In this document: positions 23,339-34,300 of the stretch, piece after piece | Numbering within the stretch: the first letter of the stretch is position 1 | Layout: every line of letters begins with the position of its first letter | Source of the DNA: Pleurodeles waltl | Taxonomy: Eukaryota > Chordata > Amphibia > Caudata > Salamandridae | Length of the DNA stretch: 64,000 bases | Assembly (NCBI RefSeq): GCF_031143425.1 | Contig: NC_090439.1 | Location: forward strand, 641,143,465-641,207,464 | Reading direction: 5' to 3' | Notes under the pieces: generated by a model | What the model saw: the letters and a program-made list of their open reading frames with translations, nothing else | What the model was told of the DNA's origin: nothing | The model's database searches: none | Translations under genes and position numbers: made by a program

Positions 23339-23465
23339 TGCCACACGCATTACCCACAACCCTTTCCTAACACAAAAAATAACCAAGAGATAGCCTTGCA
23401 AATCATAGACACAACTACACACACAGCACAAACACCCATTCATCCGTCACGCACCCCACAGCCCA
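23339..23465 (+). mobile_element. Harbinger element E4, continuation after the LINE
   Basis: The sequence CACACGCATTACCCACAACCC and CTAACACAAAAAATAACC follows the same order as the region just past the TATA box of E2 (45200-45260). This shows that the LINE at 21413-23338 interrupted E4. The match fades near 23465. Gene A and everything downstream are missing. Confidence 0.5.
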
Positions 23466-24904
23466 CCACGACCTGGAAACGGTTACAGTTGCTGGCAGGA
23501 GCTGAAGATACAATGTTGCAGATGTCGCCTTTGCTTCTTTGTTGCAGTTTTGTAGAGTTCCTCGAGCGGTCAGCGGCTGCAGAGGATTCCTGCTGGAGTC
23601 TTGCAATCCAAATATGAGGAAAAACCCAGGAGAGAGACCCTAAATAGCCCTGAAAGGGAGATTGGCTAGCTGCACAGATAAGCACCTATCAGGGGATGGC
23701 TCTGGCATCATCTGCTGGCACTGACTCAGATGCTCCCAGAGTGCCCCACCACCTTGGAATCCAAGATGGCAGAAACCCAGGGACACTGTGGAGGAGCTCT
23801 GGGCACCACCCTTTGGGTGGTGATGGACAGGGGAGTGGTCACTCCCCTTTCTTTTGTCCAGTTTTGTGCCAGAGCAGGGACTGTGTAGACTGGATTATGC
23901 AAGGAGGGCACCATCTGCGCCCTTCAAAGCATTTGCAGAGGCTCTTGGAGGCTACCCCTCCCATTCCTGTAACACCTATTTCCAAAGGGATAGGGTGTAA
24001 CACCCCTCTCCCAAAGGAAGTGCTTTGTTCTGCCTTCCTGGGATTGACCTGCTCAAGCCCTAGGAGGGTGGAAGCCTCTCTGTGAGGTGGCAGCAGCCGG
24101 GGCTGCCTCAAATACCTCAGAAGGCTGGTGTGGCAGTACTGGGGGTCCACTGTGGAGCCCCCAGAGTGCATGGGATTGTGTAACCAATACTGGAATAAGT
24201 ATTGGGGTACAATTACCAGTTAATAGACACCTTACATGACCATATTCAAGGTTACCATTGTGACGCTGGGCATAGGTATTGACCTATGTCCAGTGTACGT
24301 GTAAAATGGTGTCACCGCACTCACGAAGTCTGGGAAAATGGGCCTGGATGACATGGGGGCACCTCTGCTAGTGTAGGGGTGCCCTCATACATAAGTACTT
24401 TGCACCCAGCCTTCAGGGTTGAAAGACCTGAAACGTAGGTGACTTGTAAGTGACCTGGTGCAGTGAAAATGGCTGTGAAATAGTGCATGCACTATTTCAC
24501 ACAGGCTGCAATGGCAGTCCTGTAGAAGCCTTTGCATGGGCTCCCTATGGGTGGCAAAAGAAATGCTTCAGCCCATAGGGATCCCCTGGAACCCCAAAGC
24601 CCTCGGTACCTATGAACCACATACTAGGAACTTATAAGCATGGACCACTATGCCAATTTGCAGTGAAATACTGAGTTACCAGTATGTAAGGACAAATTTA
24701 GAAGCAGAGAGAGCATGCACACTGGGGTCCTGATTAGCAGGACTCAAGTGACAATGTAGGAAACAGTGAAACATACTGACAAGCAGGCCATAAACCATAG
24801 GCACTGGGGTCCTGACTAGCAGGATCCCAGTGACACAATCAAAAACACACTGACATCAGGCAGAAATTGGGGGTAACATGCCAAAAAGAAGGTACTTTCA
24901 TACA
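23466..24904. repeat. LTR-like fragment, same group as 1-1309
   Basis: Non-coding. It ends GGGGGTAACATGCCAAAA...TTTCATACA at 24904, and contains the pair CTGGGGTCCTGATTAGCAGG and CTGGGGTCCTGACTAGCAGG near 24725 and 24805. These parallel the repeat that ends at 1309. Several short inverted words occur (for example GAAATAGTGCATGCACTATT at 24478). Family assignment is by shared ends only. Confidence 0.4.
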
Positions 24905-26679
24905 ATAATCCAATAATCACCACAAATATGCCCAAACCAACATTTCTTTCTCAAGGCTAGGGAAATCACAGGACCAAACACATACACACAAACACTCAAA
25001 CATTCAAACACACACACACACACACAAAGGCACGTGCACAAAGTGTCCACTTGTTTTTTCCCATCCTGTGCATTAAGCCACATGGTATTTGGCTGTAATA
25101 ATAAGCATTCACTATTGCTCACATGTTAGTGTGACACAGGACCTACTTTTGTTTTTTAACTCCTAGGGTTCAATTATGAGTGCCATTGAGGCATTGGAGA
25201 TATTTATTGAACTCTGATAAGTAAATATGCTCCAGGCAGACAAGATTTTCTGGGTGCCAAATACCTTCTATTTTAAGTTAAAGCTTGCAGAATAAGGCAT
25301 AACATGGAGATGCCTGGTCATGTATGTATACTGACCCTTTTACTCTGTTAAGTGTAGGCAGGTTTGACCTAATCAAGAGGTATGGTATGTCTTGCACCGA
25401 GTGCAATAAAGATTGCACTGCATATAATTACAATTCTTGTACAAACAAGTGTGTTTGTGTAGAGATCATAAATCACACCCATGGGCATAATTTATTGTAT
25501 GACAAAGGAACAGCCCAGTAAGCCAGTAAGAACCTGGGTCAGTACATTTCTAAAATAAAACAGCTGCTCATCCAGGACTAGGTTACTGTCTTCTCAAAGG
25601 AGATGACAACCTACTTGCAAAGGGGAAAGGCGACCCCTTCCCCCTTTACAAAGGTGAAAAAGCATTTAATTGGGAATAAGCACTTGATCCAGGAAATTCC
25701 TGCCATCTCTTACACCTTTTTTAAAAAAGTAAAAAAAATTTTTTTTTTTTAATGCAGACCTTATTACTTAAAGGAAATTGGGCTGAATTAGAAAATACTT
25801 TATGAAAGTGCAATTTATGTACATGCAATTACGGACATAATGATCTGCTGACCCCAGCAGGCCACCATCCCTGTTATGACATCCAATTGAAATGAATCAC
25901 AATTTGCAACCTGCCTCATGAATATGAAAGTATAGTAATTTTGTGAACCGACCAAGTAGTACATAGGCCGACTGACAAAATTACAATTGATTTGTAAAAA
26001 GTCAGCGTGCAGTTTCTAACTATTGTTGGAAATCGATTCTGAATACATTTGACCCCTATTTTTCTCCTTGTGAAGGACTCAGTATCATGTTGAACTATGT
26101 CTTGATTTTTCTGTTGAATCTCTCTTATATGATTTTCAATCTCAGGACACTCCCATGGGGCACACGTAAGCCTTTACCATGTCCAGCACAAGATGATCAT
26201 TTCATTTAAGGCAGCCCAAAAGAAGATCTCAGTTTCACTATTTTCACCTTGTTACTGATCTGCAGTGACAACCAGGCTAAAAAGGAATTAAAATGCTTCA
26301 AAACCGATGTCTATAGAATTCTCAAATCCCCTTTTGACATACTTATCAAGTGCCTGTTTTGGAGGTCAGCCATTTCTTGAATGGTACAGTTATTCCCAAA
26401 AATTCAGATGATGGCCATCCACAAAGATTTCTTGTAGAAAGAGGTAGGGGTGCAGCAGCACCTAAAGAACATTTCCAGCCTCACTTTCTTTGTTAATATT
26501 ACTCATAACACTTCTTTAGCTTTGTCAAGTCAAATTATGGCCTTACCCCTTATGTCCTACCTGATTTGCTACCATTTTGTCTGTGGCAATAGCTGCTTGA
26601 TATCAGCAATTTGCAAATGAGCTAAGGGAGACAACAGCGCCAAAAGTCAAGGTAACTAATAGATGTTTTGTCAAGGAAG
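24905..26679. other. Unannotated AT-rich stretch with simple repeats
   Basis: It includes a CA-rich microsatellite at about 24975-25026 and a long A/T homopolymer tract at 25730-25751. No gene or further mobile element is recognised before the gypsy element. Confidence 0.45.
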
Positions 26680-28830
26680 TGTTAGAAATTGGGTTTCTGG
26701 TTGGCAGAGTTGTCCACCCTGTCCAAGCAGGAACTACAATCCTAATCTGGCTAAGTCACAAACACACCTTAAAGTAACCTATATCCACCCCTGGCAGCTT
26801 GGCACAGAGCAGTCAGACTTAACTTGAGGCAATATGTTAAGTGTTTGTGCAACATTTAAAACAGTAAAACTGTTAAATCACCCCACAAAAAGACATCACT
26901 CCTGGTTAGAAAAATGGAGCTTAATTTAATGAACAAAAGAAGACCCAAACGATAGAAATGTAATAAGTAGACGTCAAGATATGAACTTTTAAGGAATAAC
27001 CAAATTGTAGTGCTTGGAAGCATAAAGCACCAACATGGGCTATCTGATTGCACTGGACCGGGCCAAGTCTGAAAAGTCAAGCCGACTGCAATGGAGCACG
27101 GGTCAGATACAGGGTTTGCTGAAATAGTATCTTGGTTTGCGGTTGCATTCACATTGAGAACATGATGCAAGGCGGAAAAGAAGCAATGCATTGTTGTTGA
27201 TCCTTGTGATGCAGGCAATGTGTTCGTGTTGAGCTGCACAAAGTTGAAGATGCATCGGATCTCAAGGTAATGAGCTGTGCCGAAAGCGATGCAATGCCCC
27301 CGTTCCTCACAGCTGTGGCAATGCATTGGCATCAATGGAGAGGCACCGGTTATGAGCGGCACAGCGCCATCCATGAATTAAGTCTGGACTGGAGCAGCAT
27401 TTTATACCCACTTCCAAGGGCCCAGGACTGGATTGGCACCACTTGACATGGCAAGACTCACAGATGGCAGAGTCTAGGTGCTGTATGTGATGTTTTAGAT
27501 ATATTATGTGTCCCTCAGACTTCGTAAGCGCAGGAGGCAAGTCAGCAAACCCTTGGTGTCACTCTGGTTCTGGGTTCAAGTGTTGGGGGTGTAGTCCTGC
27601 TCACCCAGGCAAGGAGGGCAGTAACCCAGCACAGCAAGAACTCTCTTCTTCAAGAGCTGCAGTCCAGCACAGTAGCAGTTCTTGTAGCAGCACAGCAGTC
27701 CTTCTTCCTGGGAGAGTATCCATAGGTCCAGAGGTGTACTGAGTTGGTAGGATCAGAAATTCGGTTCTTATACCCAGTGCTGCCTTTGAAGTGGGGGAGA
27801 CTTCAAGGAAGGGTTTTGAAGTGCATGGAGGTCCTCCCTTCCCCTCCCTCCATGCCCTGGCTCCAAACTCACTACAGGTCTTAAGCAGTCCTTTGTGTGG
27901 GGTCAGCACACAGCCTATTCAGGTGTAAGCGTGAGGCTGTGGCCAGCTCCTCCCTCCCCTTCTGCCAAGGATGGCCCATCAGGATGTAGACAGCCCATCA
28001 ATCATACCTGAGCTCCCTTTTTGTGGCTGTCTAGACGTAATGCACAAGCCCAGCTGTTACCCCACCGCATACATGTATTGGAGAGAGGCTGCAGGCACCC
28101 AGGGATGAGAGTAAGAAAATGCCAACTTTCTAAAAGTGGAATTTTCAAAATTGTAACAATACATCAAACTTTACCACTAAAGGGGATTTATCAGTACAAT
28201 TCCATAGGTACTAAAAGTAACAGGCCTCCCCTTTCCTTCCCAGGAATTAAACCTCATTTAATGTAGTAGGGAATCCCCAATGTAGTCCTAGGAGAGGGGT
28301 AGGCCTCATAGTAGTGAAAAACTAATTTGAAGGATTTCACTACCACAACTTGTAAAAAAAAAACATTGAACGTATATATGTCGTGTCTTTTAATTAAATA
28401 GCTCCCTTTGGGCTACCTAGGGCCTACTAGAAGGACAACTTATATGTAATAAAAGGGGAGTTTAAGGGTTTTAAATACCAAGTCAACATGGTAGTGCAGC
28501 ACTGCATTCAGACTGCAGTGGCAGCCTGGGACATGTTTTAAAGTGCTACTTAAGTGAGTGGCACAAACAGTGCTGCAGGCCCATGAGTAGCCTTTAATTC
28601 ACATGCCATGGGTACATGTAGTGTACTTCATTAGGGACTTATATGTAAATTAAACATTACAATCAGGCATTTACCAATCAAATCATGTTTTAGGGAGAGA
28701 GCACATGCATTTCCACACTGGTCAGCAGTGGTGAAGTTTCACAGTCCCAATAAAAAGAAATCAGTAAAAATGTGAGGCAAGCAAGCAAAAAGACTGGGGG
28801 AAGACCATCCTGAGACTGCCAGGTCTAACA
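26680..28830 (-). repeat. 3' LTR (full length, 2151 bp)
   Basis: Bounded by TG/CA ends. The half from about 27962 to 28830 aligns with 30425-31304 over its whole length, for example AAATGCCAACTTTCTAAAAG, GGTACTAAA, GTGAAAAACTAATTTGA and AAAAGGGGAGTTTAAG. Directly inside the element, the minus strand reads AGCTGGGGGGGCACG, a plausible polypurine tract next to the 3' LTR. Confidence 0.85.
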
Positions 28831-29092
28831 CGTGCCCCCCCAGCTGAAAGTAGGGTGAACTACCCACCCTTTTGGGAATTCTCATCAGTTAGGTGGGAAG
28901 AATCTAGACAGGCCATCAGAATTGGCGTGGTTTAACCCAGGTTGGTGTTCCACTGTAAAGTCCATTCCCTGTAGGGAGATGGACCACCTCTATAATTTTG
29001 GATTCGCACCCCTCATTTGCATTAGCTACTGGAGGGCCTGTGGTCTGTCTGAATCCATAAGAAAGACCCAAACAGGTGTGGCCTCAACATCT

Positions 29093-30425
29093 TCAGTGTC
29101 CAGGCCACAGCAAAGGCTTCCTTTCAATAGCAGTCCACACCTCTTCCCTGGGAAGTAACCTCTTAGAGATGAAAGCTACAGGTTGGTCTAGACTCTCATC
29201 TTTAGGCCATGAATGAATTGTCATCATGCCGTGCTCTGAGGCATCTGTTTGGACAATTAATTCCCTAGAAAAGTCACGGGCATTGAGCACAGGTGCTATG
29301 CACATGGCCTGTTTCTATTAAGATGTCAAATGCCTTCTGGCATGCCTCAGCCCAAATCACATTTCTGGGCTGCCTCTTCGAAGTCAGGTCAGGCAAGGGG
29401 GCAACAATGTTGCCATTTCCCTTGACAAACCACTATAATATCCTGTGATGCCCAGGAAGGTCCTCAACTCAATTTGAGTTTTGTAAGCTTCTAAAACATG
29501 ATAGTATCTTGGCCTGGAGGGGCTGCACTTTACCCCGCCTGCTTGGTGTCCCAAGTACACCAAAGACCCTTGCCCTATCTGGCACGTATTGGCCTTGATA
29601 GTCAAGCCTGCATTCTGCAGAGCCTGAAGCACTTCCAGTAGGTGAAACAGGTGGTCCTTCCAGCTGCTACTGAAAACAGCTATGGCATCCAAGTAAACAT
29701 CACTGAACACCTCCATACCCCAGCCCTACAGTCTTAGAGGGCCCTGGGCTCCTCTGGCTCCATGACCCACACTTTCTTCTCCAGGCTGGAATTCCACAGA
29801 GGTAGCTATCTGGTCATCCCACTGCTTCATTACCTCCTGTCTTGCCTCCAAGCCATCTGCCTGCTTGAGCTAGCATGTAGCTAACCACATCCTGGGGAGG
29901 TCCGTGGGAGCTTGCACCTGCTCCTCCCTAACCAGGCTGAAAGGTCCTCTTATAGTGTGCCCATACTGCAATTCAAAGGGACTAAAACCATGCCCCTTCT
30001 TTGGCACCTTTCTGTAAGCAAAGAGCAGGTATGGCAAGAGGACGCTCCACTTATGCCTCATGGGCTCTGGAGGCACTTGCTAATGCCCTAGAGGGTCTTG
30101 TTGAACCTCATAACAAGTCCATTTGTGTTGGATAAAAGGCTGTGGAAAATGTATAAGTAACTCCACACTCCTTCCACATTGACTGCACGTAAGCAGACAT
30201 AAAGTTGGTCCCCCTGTCTGACACTACTTCCTTGGAGAAACCCACTCTGGTAAAAATCCCCTTTAGGACCTTTGCTAGTGCAGGTGCATTTGTGGTGTTC
30301 AGAGGGATGGCCGCTGTGTACCTTGTGGCATGGTCCACCAGAACCAGGATAAACCAGCTACCAGAGCATGTTTGGGTATCAGTGGGCCTAACAATGTTGA
30401 TGCCCTCCCCCCCTTTTTCAAAGTC
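29093..30425 (-). pseudogene. gypsy pol remnant: integrase, then RT and RNase H
   Basis: Minus-strand order: integrase core (FILVLVDHATRY, VVSDRGTNFMSAYV; 30410-30110), integrase C-terminal part (LLPYLLFAYRKVP, SPFELQYGHTIRGP; 30076-29870, then an EFQPGEE-type segment), then the second half of RT starting at SDVYLDAIAVFSSSW (29716-29384) and RNase H (IVQTDASEHGM; 29305-29093). Catalytic losses: the RT box is YLDA instead of Y.DD (Ala codon at 29686-29684), and the integrase Glu in NGLVERFN is Met (30111-30109). Stops and shifts separate the pieces. Either the element belongs to the Gmr1-like gypsy group with integrase before RT, or segments were rearranged. Confidence 0.85.
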
Positions 30426-31304
30426 CAGGATGTCCCATCAGGATGTTGATGGCCAATCAGTCACACCAAAATTCCCTTTGTGTGGGGCTGTCTAGAGGGA
30501 ATGCACAAGCCTAGCTCTCTGCCCACCCCAGACATGTATTTGAGACAGGCTGCAGGCACCCAGGGCTAAGAGCAGGAAAATGCCAACTTTCTAAAAGTCG
30601 CATTTTCAAAAGTGTAGCAATAAATCAGACTTTACCATTAAGGAGCATTTATCAATAGAATTCTATAGGTACTAAACATGAGAGGTCTCCCCTTTCTCAA
30701 CTAGGAATTACAGCTCATTAAATGTAATAAGGAATCCCCAAGGTTATCATCGAGAGGTGTATGCCTCACATTAGTGAAAAACTAATTTGAGGGGTTTTCA
30801 CTACCACTACATGTAACTCTTAAAAGTATATGTTCTGCCTTTTAATTACATAGAACCCTGCCCTTCAGGCTACCTAGGGCCTATCTTAGGGGTGACTTAT
30901 CTGTAATAAAAGGGGAGTTTAAGCTTGGCAAGTGTTTCAAATGCCAATACGAGATGGCAGTCGAATACTACATTCAGGCTGCAATAGCAGGCCTGGAACA
31001 TTTTTTAAAGTGCTACATAAGTGGGTGCCACAAGCAGTGCTGCAGGCCCACTCAAAGCATTTAATTTACAGGCCCTAGGCACATGTAGAGCACTTTACTA
31101 GGGACATGTAAGTAAATTAAATATGGCAATTTGGTACATGCAAATCAAACCATGTTTTACGGACAGAGTGCATGCACTTCAGCACTGGTCAGCAGTGGTG
31201 AAGTGCTCAGAGTCCTAAAGTCAACAAAAATAATTCAGCAAAAATGTGATGCAAGCAGGCAAAAGGTGTGGGGGGAGACCACCCCAAGGCTGTCAGGTCT
31301 AACA
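30425..31304 (-). repeat. 5' LTR, truncated (about 880 bp)
   Basis: This corresponds to the first 880 bp of the 2151-bp LTR in element orientation. The match stops near 30425 at a short shared word (CATCCTGG or CATCCTTGG), where integrase coding begins. The deletion therefore removed the rest of the LTR, the primer-binding site and gag. Confidence 0.8.
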
Positions 31305-34300
31305 AGAAGTTACACCATACCTCATATGTCATTGCTTTTGAAAATAATGTGTCTTTTATTTTAAAGAAACTCTAGGTCACTTCAGTATGGAACTGCAAAA
31401 CCCAGAAGGTTCTAGCACACTCTGGAATCCAAAGCAGTTTTAGTAGAGTGTGCTTGGTAAGCCCTTCAATTTCAACTCCTTGGGCCTCTATGTACAACAT
31501 TAACACTAGTTGTGGATTTGTTTATTCTCTTTTGCCCTGTGAAATCTTTATGTCTCAGCTATTTTAATGGTCATTGTTTTCAGTCATTATTAACTGGAAA
31601 ATGCTGATATGATTCTTAAAATATGTCAAGTGTTGTATGTTACATCTCCCCTTTTATCTGATTTCTGAGGGATCAATGTATTAATAGAGGCCAGTATACT
31701 AGGTTTCAAAGTAAGCAGCAGAGAACCTGCCAAAACTGTCACAAACCAGACAATTGTTTAAAAATGCCAAAACCCAACCCCACTGAAGCAAATTGAGGTG
31801 CTGAGCCAGAACAGTTCCAAAGTCAAGATTTCAGTGTGCAGTTAATGAAGATACTGGGAGGTACAGGTCAGTGGTGAATAGAGTACTGTGTACAGTTTAA
31901 CAGGATGCCAGTTGCTACTTCAACTGATCTTTGTAGTCAATGTTGTAAACAGGGGGTTACAGTTGATAGAGAGGGTCTTGCTTCTAAGGTTGATCCCTTA
32001 GAATAGTAGATTTCAGGGGCCTCTTTTTGTAAACCGTTGGATTCTATGGAAATGTTTTTTAGAGTGGGGAACTGAAAAGATGTTGGACATCCTCTGGTCC
32101 TAGCAGGACAAGCTGTAATGGAGGAATTAGGTTTTAGGTTAAGGATCTACTCATGTTGCTTTTCATTGAGATCGCTGGAACTGAAATACTTGTTCAAATA
32201 GTGACAAAGTCAGAGTGACCAACCCCAGGGCATTGAACACCACCTTGTCAGTCCCCATTGGTGTTGGGGGGAGCACTGGGCTGGGGGATCAGAGGACAAG
32301 GCATGTGCTACTGGACCTTAGCCTTGGGGACTGGGTCATTTGCCTTTGTTGTTAAGCGGTATGTCTTACAGTGACTATGCAAACTGGGCCAAATATAACA
32401 ACTTTGGCACTTGACTCTCAGTGATAGCAGTGGTAAGTAATCACAGGCTTCTCAGGAATGTTAGAGTGGGTATACAAAAGGTTAGGCACTGATCAGACAC
32501 CTAACAGCACAATAACTTGGTTTTCCATCACCCTGCTCCTCTTTGATAAAAGGGAGTGTACCTATATGGTACAACTCAATACTATACACTCCACAAAAAG
32601 CCTGTAGCAGAGGTGGGAGGCTAATACTTTGAGGTCCCCCTCCTCATTATGTTTCATTTCCACCCTTCACCTTTTGCTAGGGCACGCTGCTGTGGGTAGT
32701 GGTGCAGGTGCTAAAAACTGCTGTAGTACTGACAGAAGGGAGGACTACTCATTTCCATGGGAAAATGTCCAAAACTGAGGACTAGGCTGCAGCAGCTGGA
32801 AGAAGGGTAAGGGTATTTTCATTGAGGGATTTTGGCAAAGTTTGCAGTAGACTGAGAGACAAGTGCTAAAAAGGAAGTGGGAATTCTGTGAGAAAGTAGC
32901 CATCATTGGGTGTAGGAAATTATCCATTCACTGGTGAGTGCACCGAATTATACTTTCACCTCACCATCACATCCTCTGATTATTTCTGGACTTGGGAAGA
33001 AACATCTTGAGTGGAAAACAGTTTTCATGGCTGCTGGAAGAAAGCTTGATCAATGGTTTCCTGGCTTCTGTTGGCACCAGGCGACTGGAACTGCTCTCCA
33101 CGGGTGAAGTGGGTGGCTTCCTGTCACAAGCTACAGAGACACAAAAAGCAGAACAATTCCAAATCCAAGACATTCTGGCTGATCAATGTGGACTGGAACC
33201 AGCAGGAGAGAGCACAGGATGTAGTTTCCCAGCAGTTAGAGATGTCTGGGGCTTTTTTCCACCTCCTTCTCCAGAGGAAAGGATGCAGTCTAGGCCAGCA
33301 AGTTATCCAGGTTCATATCTGAGGATTGTATCTAACAAAAAAAGGTTTCAGCAGGACCTTATGGTGACTGTGTCTGGCCTCTTGGAGCCCTACCTAGCTA
33401 TAGCTTCCAACCGTCAAGAAACAAAAAAGAGAATAATTCTGAAGTTAAAACCTTGGACCAGAGAGAAAGGGCAAATCTGCTCCTATGGAGAAGAGGCCTT
33501 GACCGCTGTGCATTCCTGCTTTGTTCTGCCTACAGCTGTTGATGCCAAATCTGAAGGCATCAATAGGAGCTCAACAACAATAGAACCGACTTCAAGGGAT
33601 CCTTGCCAGCTTCTTTTCTTGCCCCACTGAAGGACTAGGTGCTTCAAAAAATGCATTAAGTCAGAAAATAAAGACTGACTGGTGAAAACCAACTTATCTA
33701 CCACACCTCCGCTCCATCACAGTTAGGCTAACATCATACCTAGGTCCAAATGCACCACGAACCGTGACTTCTATTTGGCACTTTGCATTTTCTGGATGTT
33801 TTTTGCCTTAAAACTTAAAAAAATAGAATATGTAGGTCCCCTTATCCAGTTTTGATTGCTTTGGGGTCTTTGTACTCATTGATGTGTTCTTGTTTTTTTA
33901 AACTGGTTTGGAAATTTTATTAAGTTGTATTCTTAAGTTTAAAATTGGTAATATTGACTTGAATTTAAAACTCATTTCTCTGGGGAACTACCTGCTACTT
34001 GGAACATTGCTGACAGAAAGTCTCTTAGAACTGTGCTAAGACCATTTAGGATTGTGGTTCTATACTCTTCCAAATTAATAGCCCACTTTTTATCAGGGTC
34101 TGTAAGGTTTGCTGCAGAAACGTATCTGGTAACTAGGGAGCAGGCATGGCTGTGCAAGGGAACTGCTCTTTTGTGCTGCTTTCAGAGGACAATACACCCA
34201 TATTCACTACACATAAACCAGGAGAGAAGCATGTAAAATGACACACAGCTAACTACATACACTCAAGAGTAAATAAAGAACCCCTGTTATGGCATTTGCC

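Larger units (their letters stand above)
26680..31304 (-). mobile_element. Ty3/gypsy LTR retrotransposon, internally deleted
   Basis: Direct repeats flank pol-like sequence read on the minus strand. The outer ends are TGTTAGACCTG (complement at 31304) and AATTTCTAACA (complement at 26680). Flanking 5-mers ggaag (26675-26679) and agaag (31305-31309) match at four of five bases, as an aged target duplication. The internal part is only about 1.6 kb and lacks gag, protease, most of RT and any primer-binding site. It cannot move by itself. Integrase lies upstream of RT/RNase H, which is unusual for this group. Confidence 0.85.

Noticed and set aside
24478..24498. Palindrome GAAATAGTGCATGCACTATT as a MITE end
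   Set aside because: Isolated short palindrome with no matching partner, TIR or target duplication.
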